64,000 nt of DNA from Eutreptiella sp. 'Long Island Sound 2002' (lineage: Eukaryota > Euglenozoa > Euglenophyceae > Eutreptiales > Eutreptiaceae). The translations under genes and the position numbers were made by a program. Shown here in pieces: positions 47,501 to 59,326 of the stretch. How positions within the stretch are numbered: position 1 is the stretch's first letter; every line of letters begins with the position of its first letter. Below the pieces are notes generated by a model. It was given only the letters and a program-made list of their open reading frames with translations. It was not told the DNA's origin and did no database searches. The stretch is from assembly GCA_964036045.1 (NCBI GenBank), contig OZ038387.1, positions 15,771,420-15,835,419 of the forward strand. Direction: 5' to 3'.

Positions 47501-50052
47501 GGCTTTGCCTCGTTTTCTCTCCTTCCCCCTGCATGTTCGTCGGTGGGGATAGGATGTTTGGATAGGATGCACTAACCCTGCCGGAAGTGCAAACTAACGT
47601 CGAGAAACCACTACAACATGAATGATTTGATTGTTTGATCCTAGGCTCCTCCTTTGCGGACAAGTTGGCTCATGGCAACCGTGGATTGTCAAATAAATGG
47701 GGATTTGATGCCCGGGGCTCCTAATTTGAAGATTCCTTTACAATCAGTCGAACATGAACGCCGCCATTATTGGGTGCGGTATACTTCAATCACACACGTG
47801 AACTATTTGATGGAGAAGATGTCATCGTGTGAAACCACCAGCGTCCTTGGGATCCTTTCCTCTTGAACTACCTTGCGTCGTTGCGTCGTTTGGATGGATG
47901 GAGTCTGGTGGTTTGCTTCCGCTTGTCACTAAACTAAACTGAAACAAGAATGCTTTTTTGTAGCTCGGTTTTTCCTTTGTGTACTAACAATCTCCTTTTG
48001 CTCATGCTATGCTCATACACCTTCGTGTTTGTTGCACGGCGCAAGGAACAAGAGAGGACAACCGCAAATCACACCAACGTAGAGCTCAAGCGGATACATG
48101 GTTCCGGTTGACTCGGCAACTCTGCCTTGCCAGATTTGTAGCGCTTCAAGCTACGGTAAACTTCTCTTAGGGGGCGCACAAGGTGACAAGTTGAGAACAT
48201 AGGAACCGCCGGGACCCCCCGCGCCCCTCCACCGAGGTCAACCCCTTGCAACCTAGGTCGGCGGTCATTTCCCAAGTTGGGGTGGAAGTTCACAACCGAG
48301 CGCTTTGGGTTTGGGAGTGCCGGTGACCTCAAGGAACCACAACATAGTTTTAGCTACGGAAAGTGGGTTCCTCCCCGAAAACCCGATTTTTTCCGATACC
48401 AAGCCAAAGGGTAACAACACGGGTACGTCGGAACTAACAAAAGCACGCAATCAATAATCTCTTGTAGCAATGACCGATAGACCCTATGGACCGACCGATT
48501 CAATCCAAAGTCAATTGATTTATTGATTCGCCATACCAACAAACTCTATTGTTGCAAGAGTACGTGTGTATGCTCTCTTCAACGGCGTGAACAACGGGGC
48601 ATCAAAGCATTGGCCATAACACATCTACAATGGAAATGTATTGAACACCTTAGAACAAGAGCAAAGTTCAATCAAAGGAGCCGGACTTGAGAATGGGAAT
48701 CGCCCGACCCCACCCTCCCCCCTATAACCCAATACCGCCAAGGAGTTCACGTGGTTGGGAAGTACTTCGAGCTTTACTGCCTAGGATTCACCCATTATCA
48801 GAGGGAATAGGGTTAGGGTTAGTGACCATAGCTCGCCCACCCTGGCACGATGAGTACTCTAGTGTGCCGAATAGAAGACCGGTGACTAATAAGAAACCGG
48901 GGTGGGTTTTGGAGGCCTTGCACAGGCACTTCACGCTCGCAACCAGGTTCCTATTAAAAGACCGGGTTGTCACCGGAGGAGAGGCGAGCAACAAAGTATG
49001 CAATGCATGGGCAACAACACTTGTTTTTTAATGTATTCAAATTTGCTATGATGCGTACTCTTCAGCGGGCAACGTTAGGCAAGCATACACAAAGCGGGAA
49101 ATTGGCTTGCGCCCATAACACAACTCTGTGGACGAGTGAGAAGACACAAAGTGTTCGTGATAGTTCATGTGGAAACTACCTCAGCGCCCCCGGGCTAGGC
49201 CTGGGGGCTATACAATGTATCTTACTCGGTTTTCGTAGCATCAATCTTAGCAAAACTGAATAGTGCATTAGCTATGCACGCGCATGTGGGGTGCACACGG
49301 TCACCAGCTTCGTATATTTCTACACAAAGCTCGGCTCAACTCTGAGCCCATGTACGTTGCCCAAGTGGGAAGAGGGTGTCGCCTCCCGAGGGTGTTCAGT
49401 ACACGTAATGCATGCTTTTTCCACCAATGTGTAGGGTATCCTTTGCGATGGAATTCTCTGAGAACCTGTGACGGAGTTGTCATCTTGTATGTGACCTTGG
49501 TAGACTAGAGCAAACACATCTTGGGGCAATATCAATCTTGGAGAAAGTACTAGCAAATCCAGCAAAGGAGGGAAGTGGTGATCCATCTGACGCAGCACAT
49601 CCATCTGGCGCAGTGGCTCAAAACCCCAAAGATTAACAAGAGAGCAGGGACTTCTATTCTTTGGCACACTGAGTATTGTGGGCTGATCCTGACAGTAGGG
49701 GGGCTCAAGGGCGACGCCAGAATTGAGATAGGGCCTACGGCGGCGCGGCGCTGCGCGGCCGTCTCCGCTCCCCCCAAGTGTAATTTCACTGAAATCTGGT
49801 GGTATTAGGGAGTAAGGGACTTAGGGACTGGGAAGGGTGCCGCTACCGTGACATACCGCAAAATACCGCGGCGCCGGGGAATACCGCAGTATTATACCAC
49901 AGTAAATACCGCGGCGCCGCGGTATTCCAGTATTTGGTCGCCTGTGTATCAGTATTTGACTTGAGTATCACAGGTATGTAAATCTGTGAAAATTGTAGCA
50001 TTTGACTGTTGACGTTACGTTACATCAGTCGAAATAAATAGTTCTACACATC
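44580..50052. other. Long gene-free stretch; texture changes near 46.6 kb
   Basis: No coding frame with recognisable motifs. A GTGTGGTGTG simple repeat is at 45163-45185. From about 46.6 kb homopolymeric G/C tracts become rare and the sequence looks more AT-rich. A GGGTTAGGGTTAG doublet at ~48810 is too short to be telomeric. At 49672-49800 a C-run beside CAAGTGTAATTTCACTGAAATC resembles a transposon end but cannot be assigned. Confidence 0.4.
49905..49926. repeat. Perfect 22-bp GC-rich palindrome with related half nearby
   Basis: AATACCGCGGC is followed directly by its reverse complement GCCGCGGTATT. About 45 bp upstream AATACCGCGGCGCCGGGGAATACC (49862-49885) repeats the half-site. TACCGC units recur across 49853-49926. 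Confidence 0.9.
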
Positions 50053-51290
50053 ATGCATCATTTTTCAGGCATGATGAAAATGCAACTATTGCTGCTATTC
50101 TACATATGGCTATGGATGTCACCAGAAGTACGGGGAGCCAAAGGTGGATCCAAAAAGGACCCACCCTACTTCACCAGTTACGAAATGGGTGTGATCAAGA
50201 ACACCCAAAGTTTGTGGGGAAGAATGGTAACAACATGTGCCAATGGGAGTCCTGCCTTTTTTGTGGGACCCATTGACACAATACAAAGTGCATCTCTTTT
50301 GTGCTGCCTGTGGACAACCTTTGCGTGTTCACGTGTGGCATAGGAGGGTTGCATGCCTTTTAGAAGAAAACTGCATTCTTCTTATGCGAGGGTATGCATG
50401 TAGGCACCAAGTTAAGGCCGTATTAGTAGGTTGTGGTAAAACGTACCATTCTTGGGAAATTCATAGCCAATTGACTCCCAAGTTACAAAGGGCCTTCCCC
50501 TTTATATTATTCCAACGAAGTGCCTTGCATAAGCAAGTGCTTCGACTTGTTTTAACTGGCCTCTCTAAGGGTGTAAGCATGAGTGCCACGGCAGAGCAAA
50601 TGGCTTCGTTGTACGAGGGGAGATACAATGAAGTTGTTTTTCATGCTGATGTTTATTTTCCATTCAGTGATTGGGGTGCCCCTCCAAGTGAGTTTCTATT
50701 GGTAGCAATGATTGCCAAGGAGGCTGCCCAAGGAAAGGGTTTTTATGATGCTTGCCTCAAGTCACTGGGGGCACACAAATTGTCAGCTGACCACATATTC
50801 AAAATAGCAAAAAAGTGTACGGTCAAAATAGACCATCACTTTGAGAAGCTTTTTGAGAGTGCATACTTTGTGTTGAATGAGCTTGGCATGGTTTTGGCTT
50901 GGAGATTCCTAGAGGATGCCTCCATCCCATCTGACCTTCTTGAAGAGCTATCTCAACGGCCGAACATGTTCGTTGAGGAAGTTCACTCGGATAGATGTTG
51001 TGGAGAGGTCTTAGTGTGGCAAAAATACTTCCCCGATGCACACTTGTGCCTGGACTTGTTCCATGCCATTCAACGGGTCGTCCGTGAGATCTCTAAAAAG
51101 AAAAAAGGGAGACCTGGAGACCTGGTTGTTGCACTATGGTACCATATCACCACAAACCCTCAAAAACTCTCACTTTGTCCCATGTGCATGTCCTCTTACC
51201 TTCAAAAGCCTATCCGTATGCATGCATTGACCTGTTGCAAGGACATGAGGCACCACAGGCAGCCACAAAGGCCCCGGGGCTGGCCCGGGG
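50053..51290 (+). pseudogene. Decayed DDE/RNase H-fold transposase
   Basis: The main frame from 50237 reads YKVHLFCAACGQPLRVHVWH (zinc-finger-like), RGYACRH, later KIDHHFEKLFESAYFVLNE followed by LGMVLAWRFLED, then VHSDRCCGEVLVW, YFPDAHLCLDLFHAIQRVV. The KIDHHF and HSDRCC Asp residues with the FP-x-A-x-x-x-LDLFHA strand match eukaryotic DDE/RNase H-fold transposases (KDZ- or Mutator-like group; exact family uncertain). The upstream finger half, NNMCQWESCLFCGTH at about 50230-50275, lies in another frame and ends in TGA, so a single-base frameshift separates the two halves. Homology fades after about 51250 although the frame stays open to 51700. It is therefore read as an inactive copy. Confidence 0.55.
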
Positions 51291-51306
51291 CCTTTGCTTT
51301 TTTTAA
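51268..51306. repeat. Perfect 12-bp hairpin followed by a T-run
   Basis: AAAGGCCCCGGG, a 5-nt loop GCTGG, then CCCGGGGCCTTT, then GCTTTTTTT. It looks like a bacterial intrinsic terminator, but the surroundings are eukaryotic. It lies just 3' of the transposase-like region and may be a structural end of that element. Confidence 0.8.
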
Positions 51307-51364
51307 AAATTTTGAATGTATATGGACAAATCTATATACTACTTCTCCGGTCGCAATGCCGTTT

Positions 51365-51432
51365 TCGGCCTGTCCTCGTCGGCGGTGCGCAACGCGCCTC
51401 GCCAGAGCTCCGGGTTCGATTCCCGCCACCAG
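51365..51432 (+). other. Pol III-like A/B-box sequence (possible tRNA-derived SINE head)
   Basis: CGGGTTCGATTCCCG (51412-51426) is a canonical B box/T-arm core with stem CGGG/CCCG and loop TTCGATT. GGTGCGCAACGCGCC about 30 nt upstream is A-box-like. The distance to any acceptor stem is too short for a 72-nt tRNA, so a SINE or tRNA fragment is more likely. Confidence 0.35.
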
Positions 51433-51700
51433 CGCTATTCTGCAGCGCGCGCCGGCGCAGGCTGAGTTTTACTGTCTGCAGCAGTACTTCGCCGGCGATT
51501 TGTGTCATCAGGACTTTCCTGGAATTTTGTGTCATCAGGAATTGTTTCCACGACGATTTGTGTCAATAGAGTGGCAGCCTAACCTCCTGAAAACATCCTG
51601 GAGCACATGCGCATTCCATGATGCGGCGAGGGGGAGTCGCAACCAATTTACCAATTTACCAAAGTTTGGCGGACTCTCCGTGAGCCTGCCACGCAGGTAA

Positions 51701-53619
51701 GCAGGGGAGGAAGAGCGAAGGCAAAAAGATATATCTCAGTGAACCCTCAGATAGGCTTCTCGCCATAGCGACTCTTCGCAACCTGATTCCAACCCCTTGC
51801 TCCGCCACCCGGGATGGTTAAGCAGATTCAACGTTTTGAGCAGATTCAGCAGATTCCGATGTGCAGATTCATCAGATTCCAGCTGCGATCGTCAAATCCA
51901 ACCCGCTATGCCAGATTCCTCCCTCTGCATGCTCATTAGAGGGGGTAGGAGGCCTACGACGCTGCTCGCCGATGTATCGATGTAGCAAAGGCTACGAGAG
52001 GACTGGGCGCAAGTCTACGCTACCAGCGGCGCAAGTCTACGGTACCGGCGGCGTTGGTAGATGCAACATCGAAAGTCTTCAGGGGAAATATTCAAGAACA
52101 TGCAGAATTTGCGAACACCCATTGCAAATGTCTGCTAGAGATTCAAATTCACCGGGACATGTCCAAATCGACAATTGGTAAGGGGAAGTTACCGTCAAAT
52201 GATTGGCACACGTACTTGTGAGATGTGGTAGAGATGCAAGATTCCAGTCGGCAAGAAGTCGGCAAGAAGCGAAGTCTCTACAATACTACTATACCTCAAT
52301 TTTGTTGAAACCGTTGAAATCATCCAAGCCGGAGAAACAACCGCTACCTCCACTAATCCATCTAGTTACAATGGTGTCGATGTGTCTTATCTCCCTTGCC
52401 ATAAGTGCTTTCGATGCATGAGTGACATATGTCACAATGCATGCCAATAGAGTAGCACCTTTGAGCACTTTGCACACGGGATTGTCTCCTTGGCACTCTA
52501 CGAGGTTATGGTCGTTTGAGCATCCTGGCTTTGTTTGTGCTCGCTGTTGTATGGACTAGGAGAAGCCGACATTCAATGAGGTCAGGGGCGTTTGATCGGA
52601 AGCGGAACTACAGCTCCTTGTCAAAGCGTGCCAAGATATCCACGGGGTCTTTGGTGCCCAGGACAATCCCGCCACTGGTGGGGACGGAACAAAGACTGAA
52701 TCCCCGGATAAACCCAAATCATCCATGGGTAGCACTATGACCATTGAAGATAAAATGGTGTGTGCATAAATTGGACACCAATGTCAAACATATCAAGCAC
52801 CAAAACATGCAAACTAACAAACTGGTCTCCAAGCTACAAACCGGTGTGAGCTCCATGCGGAAAACTCAACGAGGAGATTCCAAAGTCCTGTAGGCTATTG
52901 CCAAGTCCCTGAGTCTCCAAGTGGAAGATGACCCGGATGAACCCGAGGAGCCACGTGCCGGCTCGTGGGTTGTATAATTATGTGCACGCTGACCTCCACA
53001 CCCGTCCAACAAAAAAAGTGCCAGCGATGGATGGACAAAATCTCGATTCCAGGTATCCCCGTGGGTGTTTTTGAGGAGACTCCGGATCAAGGGGGTTGTG
53101 ACCTCAGCTGTGTTCCAGGTTCCCTTCAGAACTAGGCCATAGCCACTGTACAAAGGATTCCATTAAGAAGGCGGAAACGCATTTGGTGGGTGCACATGTC
53201 CTGAGTATAAGTCAATGAAAGAGTAAAGTGCAATCAAAGGGCAAAATGCACCCCAAGAAAATCGGGTGTTGATACCACAAACATGGGGCTATATATAGCT
53301 CAAATGCATGCAAGCCACCGTTACAGGTTTAGATCAACAATATTGGTGAATTCCAAATCTTGGAGTGGAACAAATCCGAGTCGTGTTTTCTCTCACGGGT
53401 CTGAGATGTGCTTTGTCTCACGGAGCTTCAAGTAAACTCTCTTCAAACATGGAACATATAGGCACATATAGATGGTCTACAGGGAGGCAATCATGTCAGT
53501 GACACGAGATTCATAGACCCTAGAACCAAAGTTCGGAGGAAACCTGAGCTTGGCACAAGACATACCTCACCACTCCAAGTGGTGAGGCATCAAGGGCAAG
53601 GGAGGGGTTGCGCGCAAGG
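51701..53619. other. Gene-free stretch; possible coiled-coil coding relic
   Basis: GCAGATTC/CAGATTC repeats at ~51825-51925. At ~52760-52860 a plus frame reads VKHIKHQNMQTNKLVSKLQ, heptad-like, without start, stop context or neighbours; it may be a gag-like relic. Nothing else is recognised. Confidence 0.35.
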
Positions 53620-54194
53620 ATCCCGGGTCAATGCCACGGATATCTGCCGATATTTCGGGGCCCTAATGCCACGGATATAAGAATTGTGCGAATGCCATAG
53701 ATATCTGCCCTGTATCCCGGGTCAATGCCACAGCATGGGACGAAGAAATATTCTAAATGGTGAATTGGCAAAAGTTTGAAGGGAATGCATGTCAAGATGA
53801 TTAAAAACCACACAAATACGACACGACTATGTTGTTTCCTCCTAAATTTCTTCACTATGCAAATCGCCTGTTTCGTCATTTATTTTTCTTTTCATGACGA
53901 TGTCATCATTGACAACTACGGTTATTTATGGGTAGAATAGTGGTTTTTTCAGAATGGAAATTGTTGCTAGTAGGCTCGTTCGAACCGCCTCGGAAAGCCG
54001 GTTTCATTGATTGGTCACAACCCTAGGTGATTTGATTGTTGGCCGTGATTAATTGACATGTTTCATCATTTGCCACATGCCACGGGATACAGGGCATGTA
54101 TCCGTGGCATTGACCCGGGATATCATCGCTGATGTATCCCGGGTCAATGCCACGGATATCTGCCGATATCTTCGGGCCCATGCCACGGATATAA
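53620..54194. repeat. Pair of ~57-bp direct repeats plus a 24-bp perfect inverted repeat
   Basis: TCCCGGGTCAATGCCACGGA, TATCTGCCGATAT and ATGCCACGGATATAA occur in order at 53621-53680 and again at 54138-54195. The second copy is preceded by its own reverse complement: arms 54099-54122 and 54135-54158 are perfect over 24 bp around a 12-bp spacer TCATCGCTGATG, which is itself partly self-complementary. The pair encloses about 570 bp without a gene and ends about 50 bp before the HVA22-like start. Confidence 0.9.
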
Positions 54195-54242
54195 CGTAAT
54201 GGCCGATTTCCCAACAACCTTTTACATGTTCCATGAAGATGC

Positions 54243-54818
54243 ATGATACATCCCAATGGCGCTCTTGATTTCTCCTTAGGTTTTATTATCTTGGTCAACA
54301 TGATTTGCGCCATTTTGAACACACTAATTTTGAATCCAATGTTCCTTGCCATCGGCTTCGTCCTACCCGCATTTGAGACCTTCAAAGCTCTCCAAGTTAG
54401 TGACAACAAATCTCGAAGAATGTCGCTTCTCATGTATTGGGCCGTGTTTGCGCTATTCTTTGTTTTTGAAGACTACGTCGAGCGGTTGTGTTGCATGTTG
54501 GGTATTTTCTATTTTGTATTGAAAGTGCTCTTCGTCGTTTGGTTGCAAGCTCCTCAATTTAACGGTGCCGAGGTCATCTTTGAAAAGATCATGAAGCCTT
54601 ACATGGGAGCCCATGAAGATTGGGTTGACGCAAAGCTCGAGGTCGCAAAGGAAATGTCTTTGGTGGTTGGGGAGAAGGTGGGGGCAAAAACCGTAGTGGT
54701 TGCCTCCATGGCACGTGAAGCCATGACTACCATTTCCTCGAAGGTGTCGGCGCTTCAAGAGATGCAAAAAGATAAGTCCGAAGAGAAGCCCGCGCCCAAG
54801 GACAAGAAGGAGGAATGA
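54243..54818 (+). CDS. TB2/DP1/HVA22 (REEP-like) family membrane protein
   Basis: A 191-residue frame. Hydrophobic segment at ~11-40, then GFVLPAFETFKALQ (~38-51, the family's G-x-x-xP-A-x-x-S/T-x-K-A signature), LLMYWAVFALFFVFEDYVER (paired hydrophobic hairpin), FYFVLKVLFVVWLQAPQFNG and AEVIFEKIMKPYM (~120), all in the family order. The tail is an amphipathic Lys/Glu/Ala-rich helix ending KDKKEE. Family members are ER-membrane-shaping proteins with reticulon-like hairpins. No intron is needed inside. CTCCTTAG at 54272-54279 is a good acceptor, so an upstream exon may replace the first 12 codons. The short, intron-free layout contrasts with the other genes and may indicate a retrocopy. Confidence 0.85.
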   Translation: MIHPNGALDFSLGFIILVNMICAILNTLILNPMFLAIGFVLPAFETFKALQVSDNKSRRMSLLMYWAVFALFFVFEDYVERLCCMLGIFYFVLKVLFVVWLQAPQFNGAEVIFEKIMKPYMGAHEDWVDAKLEVAKEMSLVVGEKVGAKTVVVASMAREAMTTISSKVSALQEMQKDKSEEKPAPKDKKEE

Positions 54819-57191
54819 AAGATCATCATGTGCCTTTCCCATCATGCAACTTGCGCGCTAGATAGGGATCCCCATTGGGTCGGGTGGCCCAACGCACAAA
54901 GCGCGACAAACGGAGGTCTTGCAAGATGATGTTTTAAGATTGTCGGCGAAGCTGGGTGCTTTGCTTGTGACGGCCAATGCTTGACTCGGTCCTCACTCCT
55001 CCGCCAAGAGCTCACTAGATAGCTTTGATTCTATCCCCTTCCTTCGTTCGCGTTGCAACGAACCCACACTAAAGCGTTGATTTGGTTAACTGTGGTGGCG
55101 TGGCGGTTCTTTGTAATTGCCCCATTCTTGTTGGCCTTGTTGCTTTCGCTTTCGTGTGGTTTTTCGTTTTATCATTCCGCGGGGTGTAGGTTGTTTTCCC
55201 AACGCGTCAACACCTTGGCTCGTGGCGCTACTACACGCGCCACGTTGCCGGTACAATTAGCGGATATTTATAATGGCGGTTGTAAGATGTGGTTGTAACA
55301 TCTTTGAAAGTACCATGAGGTATATCAAGTGCAAGTGTAGGTCGGTAACCCGCCGGTCCGGGGGCCATCGGGTGAGTACGGATGGTGTGGTTGTTACACG
55401 TCCGGGGGGCAAAGGTTCATCGGCTACCATCCGCCTCATTTTCTTGTCTGAAGAAACTTCGCTGAGTGCGAGGTGAGTTCCATAGTCTCGCTTGTGCTCG
55501 CGGGCGTTGGGTGCTGGTATCATGCATCGTGGGTGGACAACGTGTGGGTACCCGGTAATGAGGCAACTACCCCCTTCTCGAACCCATAGTCAACGCCAAG
55601 GGACAGCCGTGGATCTTCTTTTCGCCCTCCATTGCCTCAACCCCTTTCCTTTACCCCCCCCCCCACTTACCCTCGCAAGCGCCAAGGGGCGGTCCTAAAC
55701 CTTTTTCTGGCCTCGCTCTAGCCCCCCGACGCGAAGGACCAACCGTGAACAACTTGAGAGCCCCGGTTTCACTGCTCCCTACCATGCCCCCCATTTGTGA
55801 GTTCCACTTACACCTTCGCTTAGCTCCCCCGCGCCATACCCTCGCTTAGTCTGGAGAACACGAGTCGTCTTTGTCACTGTGAGTTCAGCCACACGCCCTC
55901 CTTTAACATCATTGCTAGTCTCCTTGTCGGACAACCCCCCTAGCCCTTTCTCAACCCCCTCGCCCTTTCTCGGGTTTTAGTGATTTATGTCTCGCGCAGG
56001 GTCCATAACCCCACCACATTTCCGACATTGTGGTGAGTTAGGTGTGCCAAAGGGGTCATGAAACAGCTCAGCCCCCCCACCCCACCCCCCTCCTTACCAT
56101 GTCAAGGCATTTGTTCCTTGATGGCCCACACCGTTTGCCTGGGTGGCCCCTCTGGCCCCTTGGCAGCACACATCCCAATATACATACCTAGAGGTTGCCA
56201 CAGCAATGCTCTGTCCTCCCCACTCCCTCCACCACCGGACGTCTCAGGATGAAGTTTGGGAAAGGGCGGTTGGAACCCACGCACCCCATAGGGATTCTAT
56301 TGGGAAGGATAGGGAAAAGAGGGTGTGCCCGCCCCACTGATCAAGTTCCCCGATCCTTACACTCAACTTTGCCGAAAACCCAGCGACATTGTCTACTCTC
56401 CGGGAGAGTCGCCGAATTTGAGTATTTGATATGGCTTTTGGTCCACGAAACCAAGGGTCATACTCTGAGGTAGGAGCAAGCCGCTGGATTGCCATGTCCC
56501 GTTTGCGTTTGGCTCGTGTGCCACACCACCGCTACGCGCTTGTTTGCAACGAGGAGATTGTCGCATTTGTTTTAGCCTTGTGGTTTGTGTGGCAGTGATT
56601 GCACTGCTGAGGTATCGGTGGGGGCTGAGTCATGCCGGAGGCATTGTAGATGCACCATTGCCTCAATCCCGCTTTCAGGGCACGGGAGACTCTTATTTTA
56701 AGAAGGATGGCTGCATATTGCTGTTGCGTGCTTCTACTACGGGTTGCGTGAATGATGGGGTGTCAAAGGAGGGTTGCGTGCCCTAAGTCGCATGGTTGGA
56801 TTGCATTTAGGGTGAACACCAAAAGACAATATCATGGTACCTTTTGTTCCCGTTAGCCCGTGCTCGTTTGCTTCTGCATTGTGCACACAAAGGCCCAAGC
56901 AGCAAAAGACCACTCATTCGGGCACTCATAGCCATGGGCTCAAGCATTTTCATGACCCATGTGACCAAAGCATCGTTTTCCCAGCCTTCGACACACCATC
57001 CACCACGAGCAAGAACCCACAACACGCCAACAACCCGCTGACCTTCAACATGCACAACAACGTTGAACCGGTAGTACTCTTCATTCGTGAAGACTCAACA
57101 AGCCTCCAACTCCATTCCGCAGGAAACGAAATCAATTACGATCCACAAATTGGTTTGCTAGGAGGAATAGTTCGATGCAACTGGTGACATC
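54819..57191. other. Gene-free stretch 3' of the HVA22-like gene
   Basis: Short plus and minus frames without recognisable motifs. A single C-run lies at 55657-55666. 55.6-56.3 kb is C-rich on the plus strand. No RNA gene was seen. Confidence 0.4.
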
Positions 57192-57527
57192 ATGCGGCAG
57201 GCAAGCACAAATCCTCCACAGGGAGCAACCCGCGTCAGGAAGCAACAGGAAAACCAAGCGTTTTCACCCAATGATTGTTCGGCTCAATCACCTGATTACC
57301 AACTATGCTCGCCACACGAACGCACGATTCGGATGGCACACCTTGCGGTAACACACATTAGTTCCAAACACGAACACAACCGGGCAATATTGCAGGATTT
57401 GAAAGATAAGATACCGAGGGACGAGTGCAAAGCTGATAATAATCCTTTTGATTGTCATGCGCACAATCGTTTGTCGGGTTGGACTCTTTTGCGTTGCGTC
57501 CATGGGGAAGCCCCGGAGCATACCTGA
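57192..57527 (+). CDS. Hypothetical 111-codon frame, cut into by a MITE end
   Basis: The frame starts four bases after the stop of another plus frame (56834-57187) and is rich in His, Asn and Lys (for example ISSKHEHNRAILQDLKDKIP), a plausible soluble composition. No family is recognised. Its last five codons lie inside the left terminal repeat of the element at 57513, so if it was ever coding its 3' end was replaced by the insertion. It may equally be a chance frame. Confidence 0.2.
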   Translation: MRQASTNPPQGATRVRKQQENQAFSPNDCSAQSPDYQLCSPHERTIRMAHLAVTHISSKHEHNRAILQDLKDKIPRDECKADNNPFDCHAHNRLSGWTLLRCVHGEAPEHT

Positions 57528-58117
57528 GCCCAACACCTGCCGAAACATTTGCTGAAACCTGCCAGCACCTGCCGAAATATTTTTTGACACCTGACGACAC
57601 CTGCCGAGTTGACTTGTGTGCGCCCTGGGTTGCGTGGTGTGCGGGAAGTGTTCATCAGCATGGTCTACATTTTGTCTCAGGCGCTTCAGACCATGTTTCC
57701 AATTTTTAATCAGGGCCACTGGATGGATAACCAGCACCCAGGAGTCAGTCCCCAGTCCACAGAACCCCAAGAACAACCCACTATGGCCCTCTGTTGACTC
57801 CACTCTGGCATCACCGTCACTGGGCATTTTTGTGTGTTCGACCCCCCTGCATGACCACACAGGCTTCTGCTGCTCTGACCATGCATTCTTTGGGCCATTT
57901 TCCTGGTCCCCAGAAAGGAGAAAGCAGCCCACGGCCAGCACCCTCGCTTGTGGTGGCTTAAATTTGGGCCGACTTCTGTGTGTGCGCGCGCGCCTGTGTG
58001 CTGATGGGTATGTGCGTATGCCACCACAATGCATGACACCTGCCGACACCTGCCGAAAACATTTTTGACACCTGCCGTCATCTGTCTCGGCAGGTGTTAG
58101 GCTCAGGTATGGTCCGG
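57513..58117. mobile_element. MITE-like element with 31-bp terminal inverted repeats
   Basis: The left end 57513-57543 reads CCGGAGCATACCTGAGCCCA... and the right end 58087-58117 is its reverse complement with two mismatches. Subterminal copies of CACCTGCCGA and TTTTGACACCTG occur at 57545-57605 and 58030-58080. The interior has no transposase. The long minus-strand frame across it (57303-58277) is not supported by any motif. Target-site duplication is not clear because CCGG at both ends is itself palindromic. Confidence 0.75.
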
Positions 58118-59326
58118 AGGTCGCGCAACAGTGTGTCAACGGCCACAAAACATGGATGGTACAGATGGGCTTGTGCTGGGGCACAATTATTGTGCAGGGA
58201 GAGCATGCTGCACTGCTGAAGAGGTTGGGGGCAAGAGAAGAAGGAATGCGATGGAGATGTTGGCGCGGAGTGAACACATAAGCGATTTTTTTCAGCCGAA
58301 AGAAAATTGCTGGTCCTCAAAAACTAAGGTCCAGGTGTTCTGCCTCCCCCAAACCCCCTGGTCATTCAAATTTCGCAAAACCCACCCTCTGGGAAACCCC
58401 TCGCAGTTCATTGCAGTGGATATTTGGTGTGTACACACAAACACAACAGGTTGCGTTTTGAATAAGTTTTTTCGAAGTTATTTTGTGCTTCCTTCTTTGC
58501 GATTTGCTGGTGTGGCATCGATCACAAAACAAGAGACAATACTCGGTAGATAATTTTTGTTTCCTTTGTGCTTCAAGTCAGGTCACCTGATGTTCCGTAG
58601 GACACAGCTTATCACAGTAGTGCCAAGCTTGGGTGCAGAGTAATGGGAAGGGATACCCACTCAGAAAGTATGTTTCAGCTGCCGCCAGCAACCTACCTGA
58701 AGGCGCCTTCAACCCCGTTTCTTTGGGTAGAACTTGCGCATGCACGAAGAAAAAAAAGAATCCCATTGCTGTTCTCCAGCAAGACTCGGTCGCACAGGGG
58801 TCCCTTGCCATTTGAATTTGAACCAAGGGGAACTAAAAGGATTGATGGACATGGCAACCAATCAAACACAAGTGTAACCCTCCGGAGAAGATGTTGGCAA
58901 TGACAAATTGTGGTTTGGTACATTTCTTTTGTGCTCTTCATGGGTGTACAATATGGGTTACCAGCAACAAATGTGCACGGAGTGCGCACACAGCGCAAAG
59001 CTGTCCTATAGGACAACTCGTGCCGGTCCATTTCCGGGGGAGGGGCGTCTGCTAAGATCTAAATTTTGAGTTCCCAAAACGGGTGGTACTATGTTCGTCT
59101 GTGAGGCGATCGTATTTCCTCTGGCCGAGGAGTAGCGGCCAAGGGCCCATGCATTTATTCGCACCTCTTTGGCATCCTTTTTGCTTTAGTTGCTGGGCTT
59201 GCCTGGTGTTGCAGGCGCCACGCCTTCTGCACTGCGCCTGAACTGATAACCCCCCATTTTCAGCTCCTCCGTCTCTCCCAAGCATCCCGTCTTTTTGCCC
59301 CTCAGAGAGTGTCCTTTCCAACTATG
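58118..59326. other. Upstream flank of the helical-repeat gene, nothing recognised
   Basis: Contains a perfect 14-bp palindrome TGTCCTATAGGACA at 59002-59015. The helical-repeat frame is already open from 59105 but has no Met before 59327. No TATA box is evident. Confidence 0.4.

Noticed and set aside
48805-48825. Interstitial telomere (GGGTTAGGGTTAG)
   Set aside because: Only two units; expected by chance at this scale.
57303-58277. 324-codon minus-strand frame
   Set aside because: It runs straight through both ends of the inverted-repeat element and has no motif; the sense of the element explains it.
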